From: Paenibacillus sp. FSL K6-1096
GTDB taxonomy: Bacteria > Bacillota > Bacilli > Paenibacillales > Paenibacillaceae
Reading direction: 5' to 3'
Assembly: GCF_037977055.1 (NCBI RefSeq)
Contig: NZ_CP150274.1
Coordinates: 6,944,001 to 7,008,000, forward strand
DNA length: 64,000 nt
The translations under genes and the position numbers were made by a program. The notes below the pieces were generated by a model. That model saw only the letters and a list, made by a program, of their open reading frames with translations, was not told the origin of the DNA and ran no database searches. Every line of letters begins with the position of its first letter. Positions within the stretch are counted from its first letter, which is position 1. This document shows, piece after piece, positions 16,470 to 25,527 of this stretch.

Positions 16470-19214
16470 ATGGGGGTTGTACCGTTGCCGGAGAAGCAAC
16501 CGTGGAGCTTGAAGATCCGTGGCAAGATTGCTTTGGGATACATGATTATACTAGTGATGCTGGGGCTGTTCCTGGTGATCGTCTCCAGCAGAATTACCAG
16601 CCTTGAGAAGGAAACGGTGTTCCTGAGCGACCACGATATCGAAGTTCATGAACTGACCTACCAGATTGAGAAAAATGTACTCGACATGGAGACCGGACAG
16701 CGGGGCTACGTCCTCACCGGCGATGAAGCGTACCTGGAGCCTTATAATGACGGGATGGTGCAATGGCGGATCAACGCTGCGAAGCTGAACAGCCTGATTA
16801 CCGATAATCCGGATCAGGTCCGTAACCTGAACACCATTACCGCTAATATCGAGAAGTGGATTGAAGTGGCCGGGCAGCATGTCGTAGAGCTGAAGAAGAA
16901 CGGCCATAGTGCAGCTGTAAGTGCTTTTTTTCGCAATGATACCGGTAAAAGCGTGATCGACACGATCCGCTCCCAGTCCGATTACTTCCGGGACATCGAA
17001 CGCACGCTCACCAATGAGCGGATCAGCAGTCTGAAGGACAGCAATCATAAACTGTTAATTACGATGTACATTCTCTGGGGACTGGTAGTCCTGCTGGCGC
17101 TGCTGATTACCTATCTGATCTCGGCCAGCATTGTCGGCCCGCTGCACAGTGTCATTCAGGCCATTAATGGTATCGCCTCGGGCGGTAACCGCGCAGACCG
17201 TATCCAGGTAAGAACCCGGGATGAGGTCTATGACCTGGGAACTGCGACGAACGGCCTGCTTGACAGCGTGCAGAGAGAGCAATGGATGAGTGACCAGCTG
17301 ACCGCCATGTCGATAGCCCTTCAGGAGACAACGGATTTGCCTTCGCTCTGCAAGGTATTTGTGAATCGTCTCTCGGTCATGCTGGAAATGCAGTATGCCG
17401 CCATCTTCGTAATTAACAGGGAAGAAGCGTTCGAGCGGATCTACAGCTATGCCGGAACCGGAAATAACGGAGATAGCAGCGGTCCGGAAGTGATAGAGCC
17501 GGGAGAAGGGCTGGTCGGACAATGTGCCCTGGACCAGCGGTTGAACATTGTGAAGGCATTGCCGGAAGATTACATATCGATTCATTCAGGACTGGGCAGA
17601 GCTGCGCCGAAGTTTGCGGTGATTGCCCCGATCGTTTTTGAGAATAAGACGGTTGCGGTGTTGGAAATTGCTGCGCTCACGCACTGGGCTGCTTATCATT
17701 ATAAATTGCTGAACGAACTGCTGACGATGATGGGGGTTACAGTGAATTCCGTCATGACGCGGATGGAGATCCAGCGGCTGCTGCAGGACTCGCAGATTAT
17801 TAATGAAGAGCTTCAGGTCCAGTCCGAGGAACTGCAGAGCCAGTCCGAGGAGATGCAGATGCAGACAGAAGAGCTGCAGAGCCAGACCCGTGAGCTGATT
17901 GCCGTGAACAAGGAGCTGGAGAACCAGAAGGCCGTTGCCGAGAACGCAGCGATTGAGCTGGAGCGTTATAATGAGCAGCTGGAGCAGAGCTCACGCTACA
18001 AAACCGAGTTCCTGGCCAACATGTCCCATGAACTGCGGACCCCGCTCAACAGTATGCTGATTCTCTCCCAGCTGCTGACGGAGAACCGGAATAACACCTT
18101 AACGGAGGAAGAACAGGGTTATGCCTCGGTCATCTACAATTCGGGCAGCGATCTGCTGAACATGATTAATGACATCCTGGATCTCTCCAAGGTGGAAGCC
18201 GGCAAAATGCATGTGGAAATGGATGCGGTGAATCTGACCGAGCTGCCAGCGCTGCTGAAGGGGTACTTCAGCAAGGTGGCCGAAGCCCAGAATGTTGCTT
18301 TCAGCGTAAGCTTGGGCAAGGAAGTCCCGGATCTGTTCTACACCGATGAGCTGCGGCTGCATCAGATCCTGCGGAATCTGCTGTCCAATGCCTTCAAATT
18401 CACGGAGCAGGGATTAGTGTCGGTAGAGATCCGGAAGCTGGACTCTTATACGGACCATAGTGTTACCGTGCAGGGGCCTGTCCTGGCCTTTGCGGTCCGC
18501 GATACCGGCATCGGAATTTCGCCTGAGAACCGGGCGCTGATCTTCGAGGCCTTCCGCCAGGCGGACGGAACAACAGCCCGCAAATACGGCGGGACGGGGC
18601 TTGGCTTATCCATCTCACTGCAGCTGGCCCGGCTGCTGGGCGGACATATCGCCCTGGAGAGTGAGGAGGGGAGAGGCAGCACCTTCACGCTGTACCTTCC
18701 CTGCCGCGAAGGAGAGCATGAGGAAGAGGGGCCGGCACCGCAATTAACTGAAGAGATGCAGACAGGTTCTGAACCCGAAGGAGAACCTGCCGGAAGCGAG
18801 GATACCTTGTCCGGGAAGGAATATGATAAGCTTCATGGCCGTACTGTGCTGATCGTAGATGATGATATGCGAAATATCTATGCACTTCGGCAGGGGCTTG
18901 CCCTATACGGAATGAACATTCTGACGGCCCAGACCGGTTATGAATGCCTGCAGATGGTCAGAGAGCAGCCGGACCTGGATATTGTACTGCTCGATATCAT
19001 GATGCCTAACCTCGATGGCTATGACACCTTATCTATTATCCGCGAGGAGCTGCGGCTTACAGAACTGCCGATTATAGCGGTCTCCGCCAAGACGATGAAG
19101 GAAGATAGGGAGCGGTGCCTGTCCGCAGGAGCGACTGATTTCATCAGCAAGCCGGTGCTGCTTCAGGATGTCATCACCCGGTTGTGCCGCTGGATGCCGG
19201 AGCGCAGAAATTGA
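16470..19214 (+). CDS. CHASE3/HAMP/GAF hybrid sensor histidine kinase with receiver
   Basis: Membrane sensor kinase of 914 residues. Order: TM1 (about 18-40), CHASE3 extracytoplasmic sensor (45-185, with METGQRGYVLTGDEAYLEPY), TM2 (193-217), HAMP, GAF (285-430), a heptad coiled coil of SEELQ/TEELQ repeats (about 444-480), HisKA with His in NMSHELRTPLNSML (about 520), HATPase with NLLSNAFKFTEQG and KYGGTGLGLSISL, then a receiver domain with phospho-acceptor Asp in LLDIMMPNLDG (about 842). No response regulator gene is adjacent. The start is uncertain: TTG 16485 has a better placed GGGGG than ATG 16470. Confidence 0.92.
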   Translation: MGVVPLPEKQPWSLKIRGKIALGYMIILVMLGLFLVIVSSRITSLEKETVFLSDHDIEVHELTYQIEKNVLDMETGQRGYVLTGDEAYLEPYNDGMVQWRINAAKLNSLITDNPDQVRNLNTITANIEKWIEVAGQHVVELKKNGHSAAVSAFFRNDTGKSVIDTIRSQSDYFRDIERTLTNERISSLKDSNHKLLITMYILWGLVVLLALLITYLISASIVGPLHSVIQAINGIASGGNRADRIQVRTRDEVYDLGTATNGLLDSVQREQWMSDQLTAMSIALQETTDLPSLCKVFVNRLSVMLEMQYAAIFVINREEAFERIYSYAGTGNNGDSSGPEVIEPGEGLVGQCALDQRLNIVKALPEDYISIHSGLGRAAPKFAVIAPIVFENKTVAVLEIAALTHWAAYHYKLLNELLTMMGVTVNSVMTRMEIQRLLQDSQIINEELQVQSEELQSQSEEMQMQTEELQSQTRELIAVNKELENQKAVAENAAIELERYNEQLEQSSRYKTEFLANMSHELRTPLNSMLILSQLLTENRNNTLTEEEQGYASVIYNSGSDLLNMINDILDLSKVEAGKMHVEMDAVNLTELPALLKGYFSKVAEAQNVAFSVSLGKEVPDLFYTDELRLHQILRNLLSNAFKFTEQGLVSVEIRKLDSYTDHSVTVQGPVLAFAVRDTGIGISPENRALIFEAFRQADGTTARKYGGTGLGLSISLQLARLLGGHIALESEEGRGSTFTLYLPCREGEHEEEGPAPQLTEEMQTGSEPEGEPAGSEDTLSGKEYDKLHGRTVLIVDDDMRNIYALRQGLALYGMNILTAQTGYECLQMVREQPDLDIVLLDIMMPNLDGYDTLSIIREELRLTELPIIAVSAKTMKEDRERCLSAGATDFISKPVLLQDVITRLCRWMPERRN

Positions 19215-19243
19215 TTGACGGAATAACCGGTATGCCTTATTAT
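19215..19243 (+). promoter_or_regulatory. Sigma-A promoter of the glcT-PTS operon
   Basis: TTGACG (19215-19220), 17-bp spacer, TATTAT (19238-19243). It lies directly after the kinase stop codon and upstream of the RAT/terminator leader. Confidence 0.75.
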
Positions 19244-19274
19244 GAGAGCATAAATGATCATTTATATGCAGTTG

Positions 19275-19304
19275 GCGTGTTACCTTAACAGGGCATGAGC
19301 CAAG
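19275..19304 (+). promoter_or_regulatory. Candidate RAT (GlcT-type antiterminator target)
   Basis: GTGTTACC (from 19278), a short spacer and CAGGGCATGAGCC (19289-19301). This resembles the GlcT-bound RAT of Bacillus and Staphylococcus ptsG-type leaders (GTGTTAC and GGCATGAG elements as I recall them). It overlaps the left arm of the terminator at 19297, the geometry expected for a BglG/GlcT antiterminator. Confidence 0.65.
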
Positions 19305-19344
19305 ATTTGTACTCACTACATTGAGACAATCTTGGCTCTTTTTT
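19297..19344 (+). terminator. Leader terminator controlled by GlcT-type antitermination
   Basis: Arms GAGCCAAGATTTGT and ACAATCTTGGCTC pair with one bulge and are followed by TTTTTT. It lies between the promoter at 19215 and the GlcT start at 19384, so it would attenuate the whole PTS operon. Confidence 0.85.
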
Positions 19345-19383
19345 GTGCAAAAAATCAGGCTTTGGGCCGAAAGGAGGGGCAAC

Positions 19384-20250
19384 TTGGCGAGGGAGAACGA
19401 ACTGTACCGGGTCCTGCGGGTGATCGGAAATAATGTCGTCATGGTCGAGGGCGGCAAGAAAAGCAAAGAATACGTCATTATCGGCAAGGGCATCGGATTT
19501 GCACTGAAGGATACAGGGGTCATCGATGCGGACGATCCCCGGATTGAGAAGCTGTTCCGTCTGGAGGACCGGGAGGAATGGAGCCAATATCAGATTCTGC
19601 TGGAGGATATCGATCCCAAGGTGATGACGATAACGGATGAGATTATCTCCGATATCAGCAGAGCGTTTCCCGGTACGCTTAACGACAAGGTGTATTTGGC
19701 GCTCCCCAGCCATATCCAGTTCACGATTTTTCGTCTGCGGAGCGGGATGGATATTGTCAACCCGTTCCTGGAGGAGACGCGGATGACCTTTCCCAAGGAA
19801 TATGAGATCGCTTACACGGCAGCGGAGAAAATCAGTGCAGCCTTCGGGGTGGAGATCCCGGAGGATGAGGTCGGCTTCCTGACCTACCATGTCTATTCGG
19901 CGGTCAGCAATGTGCCGGTCGGCCAGCTCGTGAAGGCTTCCAACCTGGTCAGCGAGATGATGGAGCTGGTGCGCCAGGAACGCAAGATTACTTTTGAACA
20001 CGGGAGTATGAATCATGTCCGGCTGGTAGTCCATTTGCGGTTCTCGATTGAACGGATTCTGCAGGGTTCGCTCATCGACAACCCGTTCGTGAAGCATATC
20101 AAGAAGGAATACAAGGATGAATACAAGCTCGCCCAGCGGATGGGCAAGATCATGCAAGGCAAGCTCAGTGTAGACGTACCTGAAGAAGAAATCTGCTTCC
20201 TCGCCATGCATCTGCACCGGTTATTCCAGACGATAGAGAAAAATAAATAG
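19384..20250 (+). CDS. glcT: GlcT-type PRD transcription antiterminator
   Basis: BglG/SacY-family antiterminator of 288 residues. The N-terminal CAT RNA-binding domain (NELYRVLRVIGNNVVMV ... EYVIIGKGIGFAL, residues 4-55) is followed by two PRD domains with conserved His (HIQFTIFR, YHVYSAV, HLRFSIER, AMHLHRLF) that receive phosphate from PTS proteins. TTG 19384 is preceded by AAGGAGG at six bases; an in-frame ATG-like extension to 19321 would overlap the terminator. It is followed by EIIA and EIICB genes. The RAT lies before its own gene, so it would control its own synthesis as well as the transporter. Confidence 0.9.
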   Translation: MARENELYRVLRVIGNNVVMVEGGKKSKEYVIIGKGIGFALKDTGVIDADDPRIEKLFRLEDREEWSQYQILLEDIDPKVMTITDEIISDISRAFPGTLNDKVYLALPSHIQFTIFRLRSGMDIVNPFLEETRMTFPKEYEIAYTAAEKISAAFGVEIPEDEVGFLTYHVYSAVSNVPVGQLVKASNLVSEMMELVRQERKITFEHGSMNHVRLVVHLRFSIERILQGSLIDNPFVKHIKKEYKDEYKLAQRMGKIMQGKLSVDVPEEEICFLAMHLHRLFQTIEKNK

Positions 20251-20270
20251 CAGGGCAAGGAGTGAACGTA

Positions 20271-20780
20271 ATGTTCTCAAGATGGAAATCCAAAAAGGAA
20301 GAGAAACATGCTGCTGCCGCCTTGGCGGTAATTGCCCCTGTCAGCGGGCAAGCGGTTCCATTATCGGAAGTGCCGGATGAGACGTTTGCCGGTGGGCATA
20401 TGGGCAAGGGTATCGCCATAGAACCTGTAGAGGGGAGATTAATCGCTCCGTTTGACGGAAGTGTAGCACATGTGGTCCGTACGAATCATGCGCTGATCCT
20501 GGAGCATGCTTCGGGCCTGCAGCTGCTGATGCATATCGGCATTGATACCGTTGGGCTGAAAGGGGAGGGCTTCACCAGCCATATTGCCGGCGGGGATGCC
20601 GTGAAGGCAGGCCAGACGCTGATTACATTCGATCTGGAATCGATCCGCAGCGCCGGTTACCGGACCGTTATTCCGGTGATCGTGACCGGCAGCGGGGAGG
20701 ACACCCCGGAGGTAGAGTGCCATTACGGTGCGGTCTCCGCAGGAGAGAGCCGGATTCTTACAGTGGCTTCAAGGCAATAA
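20271..20780 (+). CDS. PTS glucose-type EIIA component
   Basis: Stand-alone EIIA-Glc-like phosphocarrier of 169 residues. Conserved features are FAGGHMGKGIAIEP, FDGSV and NHALILE, and the phosphorylated His in LLMHIGIDTVGL, with GDAVKAGQTLITFD near the end. It transfers phosphate from HPr to the EIIB domain of the next gene. ATG 20271 (after AAGGAG) is preferred over GTG 20262. It starts 20 bases after glcT and lies 46 bases before the EIICB gene. Confidence 0.92.
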   Translation: MFSRWKSKKEEKHAAAALAVIAPVSGQAVPLSEVPDETFAGGHMGKGIAIEPVEGRLIAPFDGSVAHVVRTNHALILEHASGLQLLMHIGIDTVGLKGEGFTSHIAGGDAVKAGQTLITFDLESIRSAGYRTVIPVIVTGSGEDTPEVECHYGAVSAGESRILTVASRQ

Positions 20781-20826
20781 AACATAATTGTACTTAATAA
20801 AATGAAACCAGGGGGATGATTTCATT

Positions 20827-22281
20827 ATGTTAGCTTTTCTGCAAAAGCTCGGTAAATCGTTGATGCTTCCGGTAGCCACCTTGCCGGCGGCAGCCATTCT
20901 GCAAGGGTTCGGACTTCTTAATTATGAAAAGGATTTGCATCTGGGCAGCACGGTAGGCGGATTCCTGAACCAGTATGTCGCTCCTTTCTTGAATGCAGGT
21001 GCCGGCGCAATCTTTGGCAATCTGGCCTTGATTTTTGCTGTAGGTGTTGCCATCGGCTTTGCCGGAGATGCGGTAGCTGCACTGTCGGCACTTATTGCTT
21101 ATATGGTTCTTACCAAAGTATTGCTGATCGTTCCCGGGACCTTCGGCTTCATTGGTGACGATGTAGTGCTGGATATGGGCGTGCTTGGGGGGATCTTTGC
21201 CGGAGCATGGGCAGCGTTCCTGTACAAGAAGTATCACAATATTAAACTGCCTGATTGGCTGGGCTTCTTCGCAGGTAAACGCTTCGTTCCAATTGTTACC
21301 GCAGCTTCGACAATGGTGCTGTCGATCTTCATCGGGATGATCTGGAGCCCGGTTCAGGATGTAATCAGCGAATTCGGCAACTGGGTAGTAAGTCTTGGCG
21401 CGATTGGTTCTTTCGTGTTCGGTACCGCCAACCGCCTGCTTGTTCCGATTGGTCTTCACCATGTAATCAACACCATTGCGTGGTTCCAACTCGGTGACTT
21501 TACCAATGCAGCCGGTGAAGTCATCCATGGTGACGTCTGGCGTTTCCTGGCCGGTGATAAGAGCGCCGGGATGTTCACAACCGGGTTCTTCCCGATCATG
21601 ATGTTCGCTTTGCCGGGAGCGGCGCTTGCTTTCATTCACACCGCCAAGCCGGAAAAGAAAAAGATGGTAGCGTCCATCTTCATAGGATCTGCGATTGCAT
21701 CGATTCTGACGGGGATTACTGAACCGCTGGAATTCTCGTTTATGTTTGTAGCACCGCTTCTGTATCTGGTTCATGCGCTTCTGACTGGCGTGTCGATGGC
21801 AGTGATGTACCTGCTGGATGTAAGGCTAGGCTTCAGTTTCTCCGCAGGTCTGATTGACTACCTGACCAATCTCAAGCTTTCCACAAATGCATGGATTCTG
21901 TTCCCTGTCGGGATTGCATTCTTCCTGCTGTATTATGTATTATTCCGGTTTGTAATTACGAAGTTCAACCTCAAAACACCCGGCCGTGAGGACGATGTTG
22001 ACGATGAAGCCATTGACCTCTCCAAAGGCGGAGCCTCCGTATCCGGTTCCTCCAGAGCGGCGAAGATCCTGGAGAACATCGGCGGGCCGGAGAATATCCG
22101 CAGCATCGATGCCTGCATTACCCGCCTGCGCCTGAACGTGGCTGATGAGAAGGCGGTGAAGGACGCAGCCCTTAAGCAGCTTGGTGCCTCCGGTGTCATG
22201 CGGCTCGGTCAGGGCGCGGTACAGATCGTCTTCGGACCCCAGTCCGAGCAGATTAAGGATGAGATTAAGAAGCTGATGTAG
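20827..22281 (+). CDS. nagE: PTS EIICB transporter, N-acetylglucosamine type
   Basis: 484 residues: a membrane EIIC domain (1-390) then EIIB (405-484) with phospho-Cys in IDACITRLRLNV (about residue 429). It resembles glucose PtsG overall, but the block GLHHVINTIAWFQLGDFTNA followed by AAGEVIHGDVWRFLAGDKSAG matches NagE/NagP transporters much better than PtsG, so N-acetylglucosamine is the likelier sugar. The conserved ILTGITEPLEFSFMF and NLKTPGRED linker are present. It is co-transcribed with a GlcT-like regulator and EIIA. No terminator was obvious after it. Confidence 0.85.
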   Translation: MLAFLQKLGKSLMLPVATLPAAAILQGFGLLNYEKDLHLGSTVGGFLNQYVAPFLNAGAGAIFGNLALIFAVGVAIGFAGDAVAALSALIAYMVLTKVLLIVPGTFGFIGDDVVLDMGVLGGIFAGAWAAFLYKKYHNIKLPDWLGFFAGKRFVPIVTAASTMVLSIFIGMIWSPVQDVISEFGNWVVSLGAIGSFVFGTANRLLVPIGLHHVINTIAWFQLGDFTNAAGEVIHGDVWRFLAGDKSAGMFTTGFFPIMMFALPGAALAFIHTAKPEKKKMVASIFIGSAIASILTGITEPLEFSFMFVAPLLYLVHALLTGVSMAVMYLLDVRLGFSFSAGLIDYLTNLKLSTNAWILFPVGIAFFLLYYVLFRFVITKFNLKTPGREDDVDDEAIDLSKGGASVSGSSRAAKILENIGGPENIRSIDACITRLRLNVADEKAVKDAALKQLGASGVMRLGQGAVQIVFGPQSEQIKDEIKKLM

Positions 22282-22378
22282 CATCAAGTTTTATACAAAT
22301 ATTTCTATGGTTTGTGTTTTGGACACCTCTCTCCCGGGTATACAACTAAAAAACTGCCCTGAAAGGATGAGAGTCGGG

Positions 22379-23659
22379 ATGACTATGAGGCGGGAGGCCG
22401 GACCCGGAATCCGGCGGATATGGATGGCTGCACTATGGCTGGGAATAGCCCTGTTATTGATTGTGTCAGCGGGCAAGGCGGAGGCTTCGCCTGCGGCAGG
22501 CAAAACGATCGAAGTTAACCTGGATGATAAAACGTTGTCTTTTGAAAAAGCCCCGCTATTGGATAACGGTACAACGCTGGTGCCTTTCCGCCCTCTGTTC
22601 GAGGCCATGGGCCTTAAGGTAGGCTGGGAGCCTGCACAGCAGAAGGTAACCGGTACCAAGGAAGGCCTGACGATCGTCATGACCATAGGCAGCAAGACCG
22701 CTTCTGTTAACGGAAAGAATGTTCAACTGATGCAGGCGCCTAAGATTGTTGACAGCTATACCATGGTTCCGCTCCGGTTCATCGGGGAATCCACTCAGGC
22801 ACTGGTAGCGTGGAATCCATATAAGCCGCAAGTTCTCGTCTACACTGACCCGTATTTGACCGGTAAAGGACTGACCAAAGCAACGGCTAAGGCAGAGATT
22901 GACAAGAAAATCGCCGAATTCAAAAAGATCTATGATGAGCAGGTGGCCAGCAATCCGCCGCAGCCTAAGCCGCCAGCGCCGGGTACGGTGCCAAGTGCGC
23001 CTGCCGGAGACGGCTCCTATAAACCGGCCGCTTCGGACCAGGTGAACCTCAGTCAGCTGCAAGGGATGTACTATGGCTTCAGCCCGGATTACGACGGGTA
23101 TGAGTGCGGGGGGATGTGCTGGAATATCATCACCTTCCTGCCCGGGAACAAAGTGCTGGTAGACGCTCCGCCGCAAGGCGGGCCGGAGACGATCAACTGC
23201 TCACGGGATGGCTGCCAGACCTACACGATTCAGAACGGCAAGCTGAAGCTGAGCGGCGGCGAGTCCTATGACATTGCGGTGAAATCCGGCAAGCTGTATA
23301 TCGATGATGTTGAATTAGGCCGGGTCAAGACGGTCAAAAGCGGGCTGACGCTAAGCGGAACTTATGTGCACCGCGGCTTCCAGGGACTGGCGGGCATCTC
23401 GGCCGGATCAACCTCATGGGAGCGGACACTGGTTCTGAACACCAACGGAACCTTCACCGGTGACAATCTGATGCTTGGCAGCGTGCAGGGAGGCGCACCC
23501 ACCACGGGCGGGGCCGGCGGTTCTGATAGCGGCTCATACAAGATCAGCGGCAATACTATTGTTTTTGCCTTCAGTGACGGTAAGGTATCCAGCTCATTAT
23601 TCTTCCAGCATGATGACGGAAGCATTCAGATCGGTGATGAAAATTATGATAAGGAATAG
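22379..23659 (+). CDS. Secreted stalk-domain (copper amine oxidase N-like) protein
   Basis: 426 residues. A signal peptide (IWMAALWLGIALLLIVSAGKAEA) is followed by two copper-amine-oxidase-N/stalk repeats, seen as LLDNGTTLVPFRPLFEAMGL with VGWEPAQQKVTGTKEG, and MVPLRFIGESTQA with VAWNP. A Pro-rich linker (about 215-235) precedes a C-terminal domain with CGGMCWN and CSRDGC, possibly disulfide-forming, and Gly/Ser-rich strands. The enzyme domain of amine oxidase is absent. It is a typical Paenibacillus surface or secreted protein of unknown binding partner. Start ATG 22379 is supported by the signal peptide and GAAAGGA upstream. Confidence 0.78.
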   Translation: MTMRREAGPGIRRIWMAALWLGIALLLIVSAGKAEASPAAGKTIEVNLDDKTLSFEKAPLLDNGTTLVPFRPLFEAMGLKVGWEPAQQKVTGTKEGLTIVMTIGSKTASVNGKNVQLMQAPKIVDSYTMVPLRFIGESTQALVAWNPYKPQVLVYTDPYLTGKGLTKATAKAEIDKKIAEFKKIYDEQVASNPPQPKPPAPGTVPSAPAGDGSYKPAASDQVNLSQLQGMYYGFSPDYDGYECGGMCWNIITFLPGNKVLVDAPPQGGPETINCSRDGCQTYTIQNGKLKLSGGESYDIAVKSGKLYIDDVELGRVKTVKSGLTLSGTYVHRGFQGLAGISAGSTSWERTLVLNTNGTFTGDNLMLGSVQGGAPTTGGAGGSDSGSYKISGNTIVFAFSDGKVSSSLFFQHDDGSIQIGDENYDKE

Positions 23660-23686
23660 TGTAGGGTAATGGAATAAAACGTACGG

Positions 23687-23722
23687 AAACGGTCTCCAGG
23701 ATGTACCTGGAGGCCGTTTTTT
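23687..23722 (+). terminator. Terminator after the stalk-domain gene
   Basis: Stem AAACGGTCTCCAGG / CCTGGAGGCCGTTT with loop ATGTA, then TTTTTT overlapping the arm end. Confidence 0.88.
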
Positions 23723-23808
23723 GCTGTTCAATATATTAGTGAATGAATCGACGGGCTTGTATAATAATATGCAGAATCGGATCTCAATGAGAATTTCTTG
23801 AAGCAAGG

Positions 23809-23835
23809 TGATACAAAACGGCGAAAACGTTCGTC
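23809..23835 (+). promoter_or_regulatory. Candidate ECF-sigma promoter upstream of its sigma gene
   Basis: TGATAC (23809-23814), 17-bp spacer, CGTC (23832-23835). It resembles SigX/SigW-type promoters (TGWAAC-N16-17-CGWM). It sits 38 bp before the ECF sigma gene, so autoregulation is likely. Confidence 0.5.
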
Positions 23836-23872
23836 TTTCTTATAGCTGCAGCGGATAAGGAGGATTTACCTA

Positions 23873-24388
23873 ATGACTATTCCGGAATCAGACCATTTCA
23901 AACTGATTTTTTATGAGCATTACCCGAGTGTGCGCCGCAAGCTGGCGGCACTGGTGCGGGACGAGAGTGCGGCCGATGATCTGGCCCAGGAGGTCTTTCT
24001 CAGACTGTACCGGAATCCGCCGGATGATCCGGCAGCGCTTGGAGCCTGGCTTCACCGGGTGCTTACACGGATCGGATACGATTATCTGAATAAAAAAGTG
24101 AGAGAGCAGCGTCTGATCAACAAGCAGGAGCTGATGTATGATCCGCAGGCGGCTGCACCTACAGGGGAAGAGGTTGTCCTGAGCAAGCTCGATCAGGAGG
24201 ATGTGCGGAGCTGGCTGGAGGATCTGCCTGAACGGGACCGGCAGGCGCTCTTGCTGAAGTACTCAGGCTACAGCTACGCTGAGATCGCAGGCGAGCTGGG
24301 CGTGAAGCCGCCGGTGGTCGGAACACTGCTGAGCCGGGCAACAGCTAAACTGAAGCATCATGCGGTGAAATCCATTCCGCAAGACTAA
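23873..24388 (+). CDS. ECF-type RNA polymerase sigma factor (SigX-like)
   Basis: 171 residues with region 2 (FYEHYPSVRRKLAALVRDES and ADDLAQEVFLRLYRNP, residues 12-52) and region 4 (DLPERDRQALLLKYSGYSYA then EIAGELGVKPPVVGTLLSRA). The size and layout are those of ECF sigma factors such as B. subtilis SigX. GGAGG precedes the ATG. It is first in an apparent operon with a membrane anti-sigma-like protein and an ABC exporter. The signal is not evident. Confidence 0.9.
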   Translation: MTIPESDHFKLIFYEHYPSVRRKLAALVRDESAADDLAQEVFLRLYRNPPDDPAALGAWLHRVLTRIGYDYLNKKVREQRLINKQELMYDPQAAAPTGEEVVLSKLDQEDVRSWLEDLPERDRQALLLKYSGYSYAEIAGELGVKPPVVGTLLSRATAKLKHHAVKSIPQD

Positions 24389-24411
24389 AGAAATCCGGGA
24401 GGAATGAAGCA

Positions 24412-25527
24412 ATGAATAGAGCGAACGGAAATTCCTTGCCCTTGGGCACCGACGAAGCCTGGGCTAAATTACAGGAGAAGCTTGGAGATGAGCCGGTTAA
24501 TCCGGTATGGGCGTCATGGGGCAAGCAGGAGACAGCACCTGCAGAAGCGGCAGAAGAGAACCAGCTAACCGCGCCAGCCGCAATGCTGGCGGAAGAGGAG
24601 ATGCCAGCGCCATCTGCTGCACCATTCCAGACAGAAGCTCAGCCGCATAACAGTGGCCGCAAGCCGCGCAGACCTCTAATGAGCCGCGGCCGCAAATGGG
24701 CAGCAGCGGCAGCAGGTGTAGCCGTCTTCGCCGCCATTCTGGCGACCCCGGTGGGGAATACAGCCATGGCTGCTTTGCTGAACCAGTTCAAGATGCAGGA
24801 TGCTACTGTTGTGAATGAAGGTGACCTGCGGAGTATGTTCTATCAGCTTTCAGAGGATGGGAATATATGGAATTCTATTGAGACCTTCGGCGATATCTCG
24901 ATTACGAATGGAGAGATGAAGGGCAGTGTCCCGGTTAAGGATATCCAGGGATTGCTGGGCTATGAGCCGCTGAAGGGGGCGGGAGATGTAAAGTACGCCC
25001 AGGTTACCGGAAATCATGAAATCACGCTCAAGCTGAAGGTGAACGAGGTGAACAAGGCGCTGAAGCGTATGGGCTCAAGCGATCTGCTGCCTGAATCTGT
25101 GGACGGCAAGCCGATTACGCTCCAGATTCCTGAGACGGTCAATTATGACCTGTCCACCGGTCAGGACTGGGCCAACCTCTCGCAGATGAATACCCCTGTG
25201 GTTACTGTAGATCCTTCTGTTGATCTGAATGAAGCGATTGATGCGGTCGTGAACTTCCCGCTGATTCCTGATGAGCTGAGAAGCAGCCTGCAGAAGAGCC
25301 GGATCTTGTCCGGCGACCTGCCGATGCCGCTGATTAAGGGCAGTCTTGATGAACAGATTACGGTTGCCGGCACACCGGTAATTCTGACCGAAATGAAGTT
25401 CGCCAGCGGCAACAACTATACGGCGGTCTGGGTACAAAAGGGGCAAGTGCTGCAGTTGAGCGGCGGGGACGTCTACCCTGACCGGGAGCAATTCCTTAAG
25501 AAGGTAGAGGAGCTGATGGCACCATGA
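24412..25527 (+). CDS. Putative membrane-bound anti-sigma factor
   Basis: 371 residues: a cytoplasmic N-terminal part (1-90, acidic, Ala/Glu/Pro-rich), a single transmembrane segment (GRKWAAAAAGVAVFAAILAT, about 95-117) and a 250-residue extracytoplasmic domain ending DREQFLKKVEELMAP. No zinc-binding HxxxCxxC anti-sigma motif is present. The assignment rests on position directly after an ECF sigma gene (23-base gap) and on topology. Its last bases overlap the next ABC gene (ATGA), so the operon is coupled. The outer domain resembles DUF4367-like sensor domains only loosely. Confidence 0.65.
   Translation: MNRANGNSLPLGTDEAWAKLQEKLGDEPVNPVWASWGKQETAPAEAAEENQLTAPAAMLAEEEMPAPSAAPFQTEAQPHNSGRKPRRPLMSRGRKWAAAAAGVAVFAAILATPVGNTAMAALLNQFKMQDATVVNEGDLRSMFYQLSEDGNIWNSIETFGDISITNGEMKGSVPVKDIQGLLGYEPLKGAGDVKYAQVTGNHEITLKLKVNEVNKALKRMGSSDLLPESVDGKPITLQIPETVNYDLSTGQDWANLSQMNTPVVTVDPSVDLNEAIDAVVNFPLIPDELRSSLQKSRILSGDLPMPLIKGSLDEQITVAGTPVILTEMKFASGNNYTAVWVQKGQVLQLSGGDVYPDREQFLKKVEELMAP

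Noticed and set aside
19321..19383. Longer GlcT start
   Set aside because: It would place the start inside the leader terminator; TTG 19384 has an ideal AAGGAGG and gives the normal family length.
22282..22378. Terminator after the EIICB gene
   Set aside because: I could not find a GC-rich stem with a T-run; the gap holds only weak dyads.
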